A DNA stretch of 64,000 nt from Alteromonas naphthalenivorans (GTDB lineage Bacteria > Pseudomonadota > Gammaproteobacteria > Enterobacterales > Alteromonadaceae). Each line of letters starts with the position of its first letter. Position 1 is the first letter of the stretch. The notes below the pieces were generated by a model. That model searched no databases and was not told the origin of the DNA. It was given only the letters and a program-made list of their open reading frames with translations. This document shows, one piece after another, positions 48,885 to 58,863 of the stretch. The stretch is from assembly GCF_000213655.1 (NCBI RefSeq), contig NC_015554.1, positions 4,712,001 to 4,776,000 of the forward strand, written 5' to 3'. Both the position numbers and the translations under genes were made by a program.

Positions 48885-50023
48885 AACGTACCTCCTCGAC
48901 TATCTTCCGTCACGGGCTCTACCTGCTGACCGATCAACATTGTACTAATCGGGTAACGCACTATCTCACGAGTTGCTTCAGGCTGTTTAAAAAATTGGAA
49001 GCAAACGCGGTCATCAAACTGCTCTTGAATCCGAATTTGCGATTTTTCCAGACGACCATTTTCTACTATCCAAACATAACCATCAGGTGTCAGCGCAGTT
49101 GCTGGAGCGCACACAACATGGTCAATTTCCTGTCCGATCAGGGTTACGCTAACCATACTATTAGGAAGAAGAGACTTGTCTTTTCCGTAAGGCTCTTCAA
49201 TAAATAACACCAATTGTGACTGCCGAGTAAGTTCAGAGTTAGAAGGCATCTCGTAGCGTAAGCGCGCTTCCCACTTTTGCTTTAATTGGTCGATGACAAA
49301 AACAACGGTTTGATCATCCAAAGTGCCCAACTTCTTCTTTTGACTAGGTGACAACTCAATGTGCACATCAATACTGTCACTAGCGATTAATGTGAAAAGC
49401 CTATCGCCAGAATTAACCCACTGACCAAGAACAACCCGACGCTCAAACACTATTGCTTCAAATGGAGGATATAAATGGGTTTCGGTCAAGCGATGTTGAG
49501 CTTGTTCACGTGCATTAATTGCTGCTTGCAAATTGGCTCTTGCAGCTTCGATGTGGGGCTCAAAGCGTCCGAAATCCGAGACCTTGTTTCCCACAGAAAC
49601 TTGCTCAACGACGGTTTGTTCATGTTTCAAGCGCGCCAATTCCAGCTGCGCTTGTTTTACTTGGGCATCAGTGTTGGCTAAGTGAGCTTTATAATTTGTG
49701 TCGTCGATTTCTACCAATAAAGTGTCAAGTGCAACCGAATCTCCTGGCTTAGTTCCTTGACTCAAGGTAGTTACGCGCCCTTCTACTGCAGAAATTAGAT
49801 CAATCTGCCATCTAGCCTGAGTAACACCTACCACGGATTCTTTCACACGATAAACCATCGGTGTTACTTCCAGTGTACTAACCTTAAGAATCGGTTGCTG
49901 ACTTGCTAAATCATTGGGTTCCACCGCATCTTCGGTGAGCATCCAGAGTACTGTCATTATAAACAACGCCGATGCGCCAATCTGAACCAATCTACGATTT
50001 ATAAACACACTATTCTCCAACAC
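48881..50023 (-). CDS. RND efflux periplasmic adaptor (HlyD/AcrA family)
   Basis: 380 residues: an N-terminal membrane anchor (IGASALFIMTVLWML, about 16-31), a lipoyl half-motif (VEGRVTTLSQGTKPGDSVALDTLLVEID), an alpha-hairpin coiled coil (YKAHLANTDAQVKQAQLELARLKHEQ ... AREQAQHRLTETHLYPPFEA), and beta-barrel domains. It bridges the pump and an outer-membrane channel. First gene of the pump operon, divergent from tetR across a long palindrome. Confidence 0.92.
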   Translation of the reverse strand: MLENSVFINRRLVQIGASALFIMTVLWMLTEDAVEPNDLASQQPILKVSTLEVTPMVYRVKESVVGVTQARWQIDLISAVEGRVTTLSQGTKPGDSVALDTLLVEIDDTNYKAHLANTDAQVKQAQLELARLKHEQTVVEQVSVGNKVSDFGRFEPHIEAARANLQAAINAREQAQHRLTETHLYPPFEAIVFERRVVLGQWVNSGDRLFTLIASDSIDVHIELSPSQKKKLGTLDDQTVVFVIDQLKQKWEARLRYEMPSNSELTRQSQLVLFIEEPYGKDKSLLPNSMVSVTLIGQEIDHVVCAPATALTPDGYVWIVENGRLEKSQIRIQEQFDDRVCFQFFKQPEATREIVRYPISTMLIGQQVEPVTEDSRGGTL

Positions 50024-50042
50024 ATAAATGCTTTACATAATA

Positions 50043-50095
50043 TGAGACACACTTGTATCATAAATACATACACTTTATGATACAAGTGTGTCTCA
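50043..50095. promoter_or_regulatory. Perfect 22-bp-arm inverted repeat: TetR operator
   Basis: Arms 50043-50064 and 50074-50095 are perfectly complementary (start TGAGACACACTTGTATCATA) around a 9-bp spacer. It occupies the middle of the 105-bp space between the divergent adaptor and tetR genes. It is the expected site for the TetR-family regulator, overlapping both promoters; the long arms could hold two dimers. Confidence 0.85.
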
Positions 50096-50128
50096 CGCTT
50101 TTTTTATCTTCATTGCAGAGGAGACTCT

Positions 50129-50701
50129 ATGACTTCAACAATTGATGCTCGCTCAGAACGCTCAAGAATAGCCCTGATCCAAGCGGGTATGGTTTTACTT
50201 GCCGAAAACAAAAATACTAGTTTGTCAGATGTTGCGCAGGCTGCTGGAGTAGGACGAGCAACACTCTACCGACACTTTGACACTCGCGAACAGCTTATAG
50301 AAGCAGTTGCAAGACAATGTATTGGAGCTTTCAATTCAGTGACAGCTTCAATAGAGAAGACTGCTTCGTCTTATCTCGATGCCATTCGTTTGATGTTTGA
50401 AAAGGTAATGCCAATGCACCAAGAGCTTACATTTATTATGAAGCTTGATGCATTGGTTGAGGATAATTTCAGTCTTGAAGATCTTTATCGCCAACAAGAC
50501 GAAGAGTTACGCGAGATGCTTAAGCAATGTCAAAAGGAAAACAGTATTCGAAAAGATTTTTCCATTGATTGGTTAATGGCGTTGTTAGACGGCTTATTTA
50601 TTGCCTCTTGGCAAATGGTAGCAAAGCATAATATACCGCATGCCGATGCCGCCAAGTTGGCATTTGAAAGTTTTTGCGCCGGCGTAGCTGATAATGATTG
50701 A
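50129..50701 (+). CDS. TetR family transcriptional regulator
   Basis: 190 residues, GAGGAGAC before ATG. N-terminal HTH: RIALIQAGMVLLAENKNTSL, SDVAQAAGVGRATLYRHFDTREQLIEAV; the rest is helical ligand-binding and dimerisation domain. It probably represses the divergent RND operon and its own transcript through the palindrome at 50043-50095. It overlaps the next gene by 8 bp, so that membrane protein is co-regulated. Confidence 0.93.
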   Translation: MTSTIDARSERSRIALIQAGMVLLAENKNTSLSDVAQAAGVGRATLYRHFDTREQLIEAVARQCIGAFNSVTASIEKTASSYLDAIRLMFEKVMPMHQELTFIMKLDALVEDNFSLEDLYRQQDEELREMLKQCQKENSIRKDFSIDWLMALLDGLFIASWQMVAKHNIPHADAAKLAFESFCAGVADND

Positions 50702-51545
50702 GGAACTGTTTTCATTAAAGGCTATATTTAAGCGCTATCCATTTCGTATAACACTTACACTTCTTCTGGTGGTGTCTGAATCTCTATTAGATCTTTTATT
50801 TCCATTAGTTATCGGTTGGGCAGTCAATGATTTGGTTAACAGTGAATTTAAAGGTTTAGTCATGTTGGGGGTTTTAGGTATAACCAGTTTATTTATTGGC
50901 TCAGCTAGACGCTTCTACGATACACGTCTTTACAGTGGGATATACAGTGAAACAGCGTCGAGAGTGGTATCTAGTGGAAGGAAACAAGGCTTGTCTGTCT
51001 CTAAAATCAGTGCACGAAGCAGTTTGCTAACTGAGCTTGTAGAGTTCTTTGAACATTCCATTTCAGGTATTTTCCTTAGTTTAATTGGTGTAGTTGGTGC
51101 CTTGGCGGTTATTGCGACACTAAATTTTGAGATATTCTTTGCTTGCCTAGGTCTGCTGCTTTTGATGACGACAATGTACTTTTTAACCGGAGGTAAACAA
51201 TATCAGTATCATAGTCACTACAATCAAATACTCGAGCAACGAGTAGACTTCCTGAGTGGGAGAACAAATGCAGCGGTGCGCAGCCATTTTCTTAACCTGA
51301 TGCGTTGGAATGTAAAGTTGTCAGATATAGAAACACTGAATTTTGGGATTATTTGGTTAGGTACCATTGCACTGTTGATAGCAACACCGTTGTTAGCCAT
51401 AGATGGAGCTAAGAGTGTACCTAAAGTTGGAACTATTTTAGCCCTGTTCATTTATGTGTTAGATTACAGTGAGAAAGTCGTTACCTTACCATTTTTCATT
51501 CAACAACTAATTCGGCTCAAAGAAATTTCTAATCGCATGAATTAG
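50694..51545 (+). CDS. ABC-transporter-type six-helix membrane domain without ATPase
   Basis: 283 residues starting ATGATTGAGG inside the tetR end. It has six hydrophobic helices resembling the ABC exporter type I membrane domain: ITLTLLLVVSESLLDLLFPLVIGWAVNDLV, LGVLGITSLFIGSARRFYDT, EFFEHSISGIFLSLIGVVGA, FACLGLLLLMTTMYFLTG, FGIIWLGTIALLIATPLLAI and ILALFIYVLDYSEKVVTLPF. No Walker or LSGGQ motif follows; the gene ends after the coupling helix. It could work with a separate ATPase, or be an accessory to the RND pump. Confidence 0.75.
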   Translation: MIEELFSLKAIFKRYPFRITLTLLLVVSESLLDLLFPLVIGWAVNDLVNSEFKGLVMLGVLGITSLFIGSARRFYDTRLYSGIYSETASRVVSSGRKQGLSVSKISARSSLLTELVEFFEHSISGIFLSLIGVVGALAVIATLNFEIFFACLGLLLLMTTMYFLTGGKQYQYHSHYNQILEQRVDFLSGRTNAAVRSHFLNLMRWNVKLSDIETLNFGIIWLGTIALLIATPLLAIDGAKSVPKVGTILALFIYVLDYSEKVVTLPFFIQQLIRLKEISNRMN

Positions 51546-52699
51546 TCGCCTTATATAACTCAGGAAATGACACTATCTATGTCAAATTTGTTAGCGTTAC
51601 AAAGATGTTTAAACTACTCTAAAATCGACTACTCACTTGACAAGGTGTTCATAGATGAAGCCAACAAACTCTATTACTGAGCTTCGGCTTTGGAGCACGA
51701 AAACTCTCCTAAGACTTAGTAGGGCAGTGGCATCTTTACTTATCGTGGGAAACAGCAGCGGTCCCCGCTGGGCTGCTGCCTAGTTGAAGGCATTGGACGA
51801 GTGAAGATATTTGTTAAATTTGCCGACATTCGTCTATACATGGATACCGTCGACTTCAGCAAATCGATAGTTTAATTGTCGTTGTTGAGCAGGATATGGA
51901 CCTTAATCCGGTTCGCAATGCATTGTTTGTCTACTGCAATAGAAAAACGCGATATAGTCAAAATGCAATATTGGGATAAGACGGACTTCGCACTTGGTAC
52001 AAGCGACTATAGGGGCATCGATTTCAGTGACCTGTCGAAACAGAATGTCAACCACTGCACATCAGTGAAAAACAGCTATAACGGCCGTTATTAGGGTACG
52101 ATGTCATTGGTCATCAACTCCTGCACCACAACGCATCCAGTTTATAACCTATGATCATATGTAACGGTTATCGAGCACGAAAAGGCCTTAATAACATTGC
52201 ATAGTTAGCGGCTTATTGCTAATAGTCTTTTTGATAGCGAAAAAGCTCATCCAAGACAGCTTGGGTTGCCAACCACTAAATAATAGACGCCTTATGTAGC
52301 CTTCAAATGTAAACAAGTAGACATAGGAAAATGTCAGCCAGTTCCACCCAGTATCATAGTCTAGGATCTCATGTAGTAGCAGGTAGTTAGCATCAAAAAC
52401 ATCGATAGTAATCAATAAATATCAGTAGATTTGGCATACCTAAGGCAAATAAAAAAGTGGCTTTCAAAAAGCAGTTTTCTAGCTACGACCTAGCCATAAT
52501 TTTGTATCAGCAAGCCTATGCCCAAGCTCGCTAACACAACAAAAGTAGTGACGGCTCAGCATCCATCGTCAGTTTGAAGTCTACAAAATCATCACCGAAA
52601 ATGCGAACTACCTGTTTCTTTCGAAAAGAACCAGCCAGAACAATAGTATTCGGAACAAATTAACATACTTAAGCGAAAGCTACGGCTGACACTTACCAA
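51546..52699. other. 1.15-kb stretch with no intact gene
   Basis: Apart from the IS66 tnpB remnant at 51801-52020, no family could be recognised in either strand. Short ORFs (such as 51876-52094 plus and 52188-52415 minus) show no motif, ribosome-binding site or conserved context. Confidence 0.6.
51801..52020 (+). pseudogene. IS66-family tnpB (Orf2) remnant
   Basis: Frame one reads FADIRLYMDTVDFSKSI, the frame shifted by one base continues IDSLIVVVEQDMDLNP and VRNALFVYCNRK, then a third reads KMQYWDKTDFAL. These match the IS66 TnpB pattern 'DMRKSIDGL ... [23 protein letters not shown]'. At least two frameshifts; dead. Confidence 0.75.
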
Positions 52700-53983
52700 T
52701 TAGGTATTGACTAAAAAGTCTATTTTAACTAATCGCCCTCCAGATATTTCTTGATTGGTGTAATGCCAGTGCATCAAAGAACAAATTCGCTCTACCAAGA
52801 TTAAACCAAGGCCAAAACCATAGTCAGAGCTTGATTTATCATAGCTTGAATCGAAACTGTCTTCATTTTTTATCGTCACTTTACCGTTTGTAAGCTCAAC
52901 TAAGACATATCCAGCTTGGGTGTATTGCATTGCATTGCGAATAACATTGCTAATCGCCATCTGACACGGTGTTATTGGCAAAGTCACCACACATGGAGTT
53001 AGGGATAAATTAATATCAACATCTTTGCCTTCAACTAAATGATAATTATCGGTTATAATATCCGTAATTATTGAATCTAAAGCAATCGGTTGCTCTGGAA
53101 ATGGCTCACTATTTTCATAGCCGAGCCAGAGTACGGTTTCCGTAAGCTTTTTCATATCTTTAATGGCACGTTCTATTCGGTGTACTGTCTCTTGACAATC
53201 ATCGGAAATAATCAATTGAGATAAATAACGCTTTAATAGTTCTACATTCATACCCGCCACGGCAATCGGGGTTCGCAATTCGTGACTAGTGGTTTTCAAT
53301 AGAAATTGCTCTTTTGAGACAATATTTTCCATATTTATAAACGATTGCTGGAAGGGGATGGCAACCGTGTTTAATTCTTTAAAAGAAAAATCTGGAATCG
53401 CATCATGCATGTTACTCGCTGACAAATTACGAACCCAAAGCTCTAGCTTGCCTAAAGGCCGTAGAAAGTGTAGTACCATCCATGTTATAAAGAAAAAAGC
53501 GAATATTAATGAAAGCGATAACACAAAAAGCAGCGGACTTGCAGTATCGAGTATATAGGTTGTAATCTCATGAGAAATTTCGCTAAGTTGTTCCCAATCT
53601 TCATCATTTTCAAATACGACATAAATAGGACTGTTATCATGTAAATATTTGAGACCAATAATATAGCTTATACCTTGAAGTTCTATATTTTGATAACCTG
53701 GCTCTTCTACATTTTTTTTAAAATAGTTTGATAACTCATTAGGCAAGTCAGCTGGGTTTTTAGTAAATATTACCCCTTCATCACGTGGTAACTTTGCATT
53801 GTTGCTTTTCTGATAAGCGATATTGTATCGTTCAATCTCATCATCGAGCATCCAAACAATTGTTATTTCAGTGCCTTCACCCAACATTAAAATAGCAACA
53901 CTGTTGTAAACAATAAATAACACGATCAATATTGTCGACTGAATTGACAAAATGAATTTACGGATACTCTTCTGGAATTTCAT
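52700..53983 (-). CDS. Sensor histidine kinase of the Alm-like locus
   Basis: 427 residues: TM1 at about 11-33, a periplasmic sensor of about 115 residues rich in acidic residues (VWMLDDEIERY, VVFENDEDWEQ), TM2 about 150-173, a HAMP-like linker, the phosphoacceptor His234 in TTSHELRTPIAVAG, and ATPase motifs NVIRNAMQYT and DYGFGLGLILVERI. The acidic periplasmic domain recalls PhoQ/PmrB sensors of cations or cationic peptides, an analogy only. It overlaps the response regulator gene by 26 bp. Confidence 0.9.
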   Translation of the reverse strand: MKFQKSIRKFILSIQSTILIVLFIVYNSVAILMLGEGTEITIVWMLDDEIERYNIAYQKSNNAKLPRDEGVIFTKNPADLPNELSNYFKKNVEEPGYQNIELQGISYIIGLKYLHDNSPIYVVFENDEDWEQLSEISHEITTYILDTASPLLFVLSLSLIFAFFFITWMVLHFLRPLGKLELWVRNLSASNMHDAIPDFSFKELNTVAIPFQQSFINMENIVSKEQFLLKTTSHELRTPIAVAGMNVELLKRYLSQLIISDDCQETVHRIERAIKDMKKLTETVLWLGYENSEPFPEQPIALDSIITDIITDNYHLVEGKDVDINLSLTPCVVTLPITPCQMAISNVIRNAMQYTQAGYVLVELTNGKVTIKNEDSFDSSYDKSSSDYGFGLGLILVERICSLMHWHYTNQEISGGRLVKIDFLVNT

Positions 53984-54656
53984 TGGGCTCCCTTATCGCA
54001 AATCCATGCCCTCTAACTGTTTCGACCAATGAGATTTTACTATCACCGTCAACAATTTTTCTCAGTTTATGTATTTGTACTTTTAAATTATTACTGCCAG
54101 GGGGCTCATCCCCCCATACTGTTTGTACTAAATCGTTACGATCAACTACATTTGGACTTTTTCTCAGGAGGAATTCTAATATAGTCCAACAAACTGGCGT
54201 CAGTATCAGTTCATTGTTAGCTCGAGTTACTTTTTTTCGCTCTATATCCATACAAAGATCCGCAACTTGAAGTTTTAAACTCTGGCCACTTTTTCTTTTT
54301 GCCAAAGCTCTTAAACGAGCTAACAATTCATCTAGTGCAAACGGCTTAATCAAATAGTCATCTGTGCCTGCATCAAATCCTGCTAATTTATCAAATAAAG
54401 TACCACGTGCAGTCAACATTAATATTGGCGCATCAATTCCCTGACTTCTTAATTTCTGACAAACGGATAGGCCATCTAAACCAGGTAGATTAATATCTAA
54501 GATAAACACATCATATTTATTCTTGACGGCAAAATTAAAGCCTGCGTGCCCATTACCGACATAGTCGGTATCAAACCCTTCTAAGGTTAGAAATTGAATA
54601 ATGGTTTTGGCCAAATCAACATTATCTTCTATTAATAAGACTCTGGTATTCATCAA
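53958..54656 (-). CDS. OmpR/PhoP-family response regulator
   Basis: 232 residues. Receiver domain with Asp11, phosphorylation Asp54 (FILDINLPGLDG) and Lys104 (DDYLIKPF); C-terminal winged HTH (CWTILEFLLRKSPNVVDRND, VWGDEPPGSNNLKVQIHKLRKIV). It overlaps its kinase and lies 20 bp after the decarboxylase gene, so it is probably in the same transcript. Regulators of this class bind direct repeats with 11-bp period, and one is present before the carrier-protein gene (61772-61789). Confidence 0.92.
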   Translation of the reverse strand: MMNTRVLLIEDNVDLAKTIIQFLTLEGFDTDYVGNGHAGFNFAVKNKYDVFILDINLPGLDGLSVCQKLRSQGIDAPILMLTARGTLFDKLAGFDAGTDDYLIKPFALDELLARLRALAKRKSGQSLKLQVADLCMDIERKKVTRANNELILTPVCWTILEFLLRKSPNVVDRNDLVQTVWGDEPPGSNNLKVQIHKLRKIVDGDSKISLVETVRGHGFAIREPNEIPEEYP

Positions 54657-54676
54657 ATTCCTTCACTTAAGCATGA

Positions 54677-55900
54677 CTACAGCAATAACTCAGTTACTTG
54701 TTCACGACTTAGAAACGATTGGGGACTTGCAGTTGCTCCGTAAGCACCTGACATTAATATAGCGATGTGATCTCCAACATTTGCACTTGGTATATTGATA
54801 TTGGTGGCAATGATATCCAAAGGTGTACACAAGGGCCCAACAATATTCACCTCTTCTTTGAATTTACTATCAACCTTATTAGCTATCAACACTGGGTAAT
54901 TCTTCCTGATCACCTGTCCAAAGTTTCCTGAGTTTGCTAGATGATGATGCATGCCGCCATCACATACGAGGAACTTCTTCTCCCTTGAAACTTTCTTGTC
55001 GATCACTTTGGTCAAATAAAGGCCCGCTTGCGCAACTAAATATCTTCCTAATTCCAAGTGAAATTCCGTTTTTGTAAACGCTGGCGGTAACTTATCAATA
55101 TATATAGCTAAGTTTGAGCAAACCCTGGCAATATCTAACGGCTTTTCGTGTTGAAAATAAGTAACACCAAAACCACCGCCAATATTGATTTGTTTTGGTA
55201 TAACTTTCGCGGCATTTGATAACTCAACAGCTAGCGAAATGGTACGCTGATAGACATCACTCAATAGTTCAGCAGATAATATTTGAGAGCCACAAAAAAT
55301 ATGAAAGCCAACAAAATGGCAATATTCACGATTTATTGATTGGATAAGTTTAGGAACTTTTTCACTATCTACGCCAAATGGCTTGGCACCACCGGTCATT
55401 TTCATGCCTGCACCTCTAATATGAAATGCAGGGTTCACACGTAAAGCGATATTAGCCTTCTTGCCTATTTCTTTGGCATGGACAGATACTCGAGCCAGCT
55501 CAGATTCTGACTCTACATTGATTACAACACCAGCGGTTAGAGCAGCGACTAACTCTTTATCAGACTTGCCAGGTCCTGCAAGGCTCACTTTATTTGCTGG
55601 CATACCAGAAGATAATGCAATCATTAGCTCTTTATGCGAAGCAACATCCAATCCATTGACTTGGCTGGCAATATGAGAAACTAACGCAGACATTGGATTT
55701 GCTTTAACTGCGTAATGTAAGTGAACTCGGTTTGGTAAAAGTCTTTTTACCTGCTCAATCGTTCGGCTAATCATGTGGCGGTCGTAAATATAGCAAGGGC
55801 TGTCACCAGCAATGTTAATAATTTCTGAAGCGGTTTTGCCTGCAAAAACTAGCTGATTGTTGACAATTAGCTCTTGAAAGTCGGTTTGATTGATATTCAT
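54677..55900 (-). CDS. PLP-dependent decarboxylase (LysA fold, exosortase-A-associated type)
   Basis: 407 residues, fold type III like diaminopimelate/ornithine decarboxylase. Lys66 (LHYAVKANPM) binds PLP; further motifs are GFHIFCGSQIL, INIGGGFGVTYF (phosphate binding), CDGGMHHHLANSGNFGQ and VGPLCTPLDIIA (active-site Cys). The CDGGMHHHLA...GNFGQ segment is typical of the exosortase-A-associated decarboxylases (TIGR03099), whose substrate is not known. BtrK, a related enzyme, decarboxylates an aminoacyl group held on a carrier protein; given the ligase and carrier here, the same is plausible. Confidence 0.88.
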   Translation of the reverse strand: MNINQTDFQELIVNNQLVFAGKTASEIINIAGDSPCYIYDRHMISRTIEQVKRLLPNRVHLHYAVKANPMSALVSHIASQVNGLDVASHKELMIALSSGMPANKVSLAGPGKSDKELVAALTAGVVINVESESELARVSVHAKEIGKKANIALRVNPAFHIRGAGMKMTGGAKPFGVDSEKVPKLIQSINREYCHFVGFHIFCGSQILSAELLSDVYQRTISLAVELSNAAKVIPKQINIGGGFGVTYFQHEKPLDIARVCSNLAIYIDKLPPAFTKTEFHLELGRYLVAQAGLYLTKVIDKKVSREKKFLVCDGGMHHHLANSGNFGQVIRKNYPVLIANKVDSKFKEEVNIVGPLCTPLDIIATNINIPSANVGDHIAILMSGAYGATASPQSFLSREQVTELLL

Positions 55901-55910
55901 TGCGAATCAA

Positions 55911-57545
55911 CTACTCAAAAAAGTGATTATATTTAGATTTAATTTTCGCCCTATCGAACTTCCCATTGGGGTTTTTAGGTAGTTCTGGCCAAAAGTCGAT
56001 AAATTTAGGCCTCATAAAGTTAGGCAGTTCGGTAGTAATGTGTCGACCAATAGCACGCCTTGTCGCAAATAAGTCGTAATCTTCTGAAACCGCGACGACA
56101 GCGACAATAGCTTGTCCTAATTCAGGGTGATCTGCAGGAACAACTACGGCTTCTTCAACTTGGGAGCAAGCATAAAGTACATCTTCAACCTCAGTTGCAC
56201 TGACTCTGTAGCCAGAAGTTTTGATCAAATCATCATTGCGAGATACAAAGTAAAGGTATCCGTCAGCGTCCTTCTTAACAATATCTCCTGACCAAACAGC
56301 TAACTCTTGTCGGTTCAATTCGGATCTAGAAAATGGTGCTGCTTTGAAACGTTGCGCTGTTTTTGCGGGAGAATTCCAATATCCCTGTGCGACAAGTGGT
56401 CCACAATGTACTAGCTCACCCTCTTCCCCTGGTTCGCACTCCTCTCCGAGACTATTTATGACGTATATTCTCGCATTGGGAATGGCTTTTCCAAATGAGT
56501 TAGGTCGAGACGTCGCCTCTTCTGGAGGGAGATAACAAGATCGAAACGCTTCTGTTAGACCATACATTAAAAATGGTTTGCTTGTAGGAAGTTTATCTAG
56601 CAATTTATCTAACGTAGTTCTCGGCATTGCGCCTCCAGAATTACAAAAATACCTAAGCTGCTTAGTAACACTTTCAGGCCAGTTCATCACTGATAATTTA
56701 TTCCATAGGGTAGGAATTAACGACAAACCAGTAATTGAGTGCTGTTCTAGTGAGTTAATAATATCTTGCGGAAATAAGTATTCCATCAGAAAACAACTGC
56801 CACCTGCAAAAAATGATGTCGTCAACTGACTAAAGCCATAGTCAAAGCTTAGCGGCAAAACAGCAAGCACTCTGTCAGACGGGGTTATAGCCAAATACTG
56901 TGAAACACTTGCAGCTCCTACCACTAGATTTTGGTGTGATAAGACAACACCTTTTGGTGCCCCTGTACTGCCTGATGTATAAAAAATAGCAGCAATATCT
57001 GTTGAAATCACAGTTGGTAACGCAACAGAATCATTAGCTAAAGTTAGAAATTGCTCCCAAAAACATACCTTAGGTTTATAGGCAGAAGTTTCATCTCGAA
57101 CATAACATGGGCTTAGAATGGATTGCGCAAACACCGCGCTGCAGCTATCAATCAAGATAATATGCTCTACTGAGTTAGGTAGTGATTCTGACAGTGTTTG
57201 ATACCGCTGCTGGGTTGTAATTAACACCTTTGCCTGACAATCATCAACGATATGATTCACTTGTTTCGCTTTTAACACAGGGTTAATTGGAACAAACACT
57301 CCCCCCGAGACAGATGTTGCGAACATACACATCACCGCTTGGTTAGACTTTGGCAAATAAATTACTACTCGCTCTCCTTTGCTTATGTCGATAGAACTGA
57401 ACGACATTGCTAGGTTTTTGATATGATTTTGCAGCGCTTGATAGCTCAGCCAGCCAGAACTATCACCAAGAGCTCTATCATTGGGGCGAATATTCGCCTG
57501 AGCAAATAGCAAGCTATGTAATGACTGAAGTATTGCTTGTTGCAT
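55911..57545 (-). CDS. AMP-forming acyl/aminoacyl ligase
   Basis: 544 residues of the ANL superfamily. Core A3 motif IAAIFYTSGSTGAPKGVVLSH, A5 region LMYGLTEAF, A7 AVWSGDIVKKDADGYLYFVSRNDDLIKTSGYRVSATEVED, and A10 Lys in NPNGKFDRAKIKSK. It resembles the exosortase-A-associated ligase (TIGR03098) and, in role, AlmE, which activates an amino acid and loads a carrier protein. It lies 10 bp before the decarboxylase. Upstream, an ISAs1 element separates it from the ABC exporter gene, so its original promoter may be lost. Confidence 0.88.
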   Translation of the reverse strand: MQQAILQSLHSLLFAQANIRPNDRALGDSSGWLSYQALQNHIKNLAMSFSSIDISKGERVVIYLPKSNQAVMCMFATSVSGGVFVPINPVLKAKQVNHIVDDCQAKVLITTQQRYQTLSESLPNSVEHIILIDSCSAVFAQSILSPCYVRDETSAYKPKVCFWEQFLTLANDSVALPTVISTDIAAIFYTSGSTGAPKGVVLSHQNLVVGAASVSQYLAITPSDRVLAVLPLSFDYGFSQLTTSFFAGGSCFLMEYLFPQDIINSLEQHSITGLSLIPTLWNKLSVMNWPESVTKQLRYFCNSGGAMPRTTLDKLLDKLPTSKPFLMYGLTEAFRSCYLPPEEATSRPNSFGKAIPNARIYVINSLGEECEPGEEGELVHCGPLVAQGYWNSPAKTAQRFKAAPFSRSELNRQELAVWSGDIVKKDADGYLYFVSRNDDLIKTSGYRVSATEVEDVLYACSQVEEAVVVPADHPELGQAIVAVVAVSEDYDLFATRRAIGRHITTELPNFMRPKFIDFWPELPKNPNGKFDRAKIKSKYNHFFE

Positions 57546-57611
57546 CCGTTATATTTTCCTGTTGTGAAGTAGTAATAGTTGCATGGCGTTCAGACAGTGC
57601 TTCTTCCCCCC

Positions 57612-58863
57612 CAGGGCAACCGCATGAGTGCTCACTAATTAATCATGCCACTAAAACCCGCAGTTAGCACAGCTTCCAGATAGCTGGCTTTCATCCAAGC
57701 CCGTTTTTGCTTGGCGGGTATGCTGCCTTTTGATGACTCTGCCCGCAACATGTTTAGCGCTAAATGGCGTAGCATCGACCAGTTTTCGGCACCGTGATTC
57801 TGGTGTATCTGGCAGTCGTCTTCACCCATGCTGACATCCAGTACCCAATGCAAGCTGTTCTCTACAGCCCAGTGAGAACGTACTGCTTCGGCTAGTTGCT
57901 TCTCACTTAATGGTGCGGAGCTGATATGGTAGCGATATGTCAGTTCAGGTGCTTTGCCTTGTTGTTGGCGGAAGCTCATGCTCATGCCAAGCGTCTTTAA
58001 CTCAGGCCATTGCGGGAACGCTTTGCTCACGTCATCAGCACTTAACACATGGTATGTCCGGGCTTCTATGCGACCCCGCTTTTGCTCGAAGGTTAAGCCA
58101 CCAAGTGGTGCTTCCCGTGTCTCAGTAAACGCATCCTCGACTGCTTTACAGAGCTTGCCCTGATTGCTTTTGAGTGTGAACAGGTAATCACCACCTTGCT
58201 CGACTATTTGCTCTGCGATGCTGGTCTGGCAGCCCATAGCATCAATTGATACCAAGGTGTCCTGAACATCAAGTAACTGAATAAGCTCAGGGATCGCTGT
58301 AATTTCGTTCGACTTCTCTGAGGTTTTAACCTGACCTAAAACGACTTTATTGGTGCAGGCAAACGCGTTGACCATGTGTATCGTTGATTGGCGGTCACCG
58401 CGCTGGTAGGAGCTTCGCAGCGTTTTACCGTCAATCGCAATCAATTGTCCTTCGGTGCTTTCATGTACAGCCTGCATCCAGTTGATAAAGCAAACTCTAA
58501 ACTGCTCTGGGTCGATACGCGAAATGGTACGGGCAATAGTGTCATCAACGGGGACGCCATCGCGCAAGTAACCATGTTGTTGGAACCAGCCAATATGACC
58601 GTCGGCATAGTCCCGGATATCGCTCCACCCTTCGGCTCCAGCGACGACACCACACAAGGTGATAAACAAAATATCCTCAAGTGGATAGGTCACTTTTGCT
58701 GATTGACGCGTGTCAGATAATTCCCCAAAGTGGGTGGTGAAGGCTTCGATATACATGGTTTTACTCCCCAAAAAGAGAGTATAAGATCACGACTAAACCG
58801 GATCGTCAAACTGATCGTTTAGTTTCCGCCAACTGGTCAATAAATATTCACGATCTCACCCTG
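57612..58863. mobile_element. ISAs1-family element, copy 1
   Basis: 1252 bp, from CAGGGCAACC at 57612 to GATCTCACCCTG at 58863. It is flanked by a C-rich direct repeat, CTTCCCCCC, at 57603-57611 and 58864-58872. It lies in the operon between the ABC exporter and ligase genes. The transposase is on the minus strand; the element matches copy 2 in length and transposase sequence but is inverted. Confidence 0.93.
57635..58756 (-). CDS. ISAs1-family transposase, copy 1
   Basis: 373 residues from ATG 58756 (GGGGAG before it). H repeat-associated DDE transposase: N-terminal YPLEDILFITLCGVVAGAEGW, catalytic LIAIDGKTLRSS, VSIDAMGCQTSIAEQIVEQG, and C-terminal SHWAVENSLHWVLDVSMGEDDCQI with Glu. Identical at protein level to copy 2, indicating recent transposition and probable activity. 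Confidence 0.95.
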   Translation of the reverse strand: MYIEAFTTHFGELSDTRQSAKVTYPLEDILFITLCGVVAGAEGWSDIRDYADGHIGWFQQHGYLRDGVPVDDTIARTISRIDPEQFRVCFINWMQAVHESTEGQLIAIDGKTLRSSYQRGDRQSTIHMVNAFACTNKVVLGQVKTSEKSNEITAIPELIQLLDVQDTLVSIDAMGCQTSIAEQIVEQGGDYLFTLKSNQGKLCKAVEDAFTETREAPLGGLTFEQKRGRIEARTYHVLSADDVSKAFPQWPELKTLGMSMSFRQQQGKAPELTYRYHISSAPLSEKQLAEAVRSHWAVENSLHWVLDVSMGEDDCQIHQNHGAENWSMLRHLALNMLRAESSKGSIPAKQKRAWMKASYLEAVLTAGFSGMIN

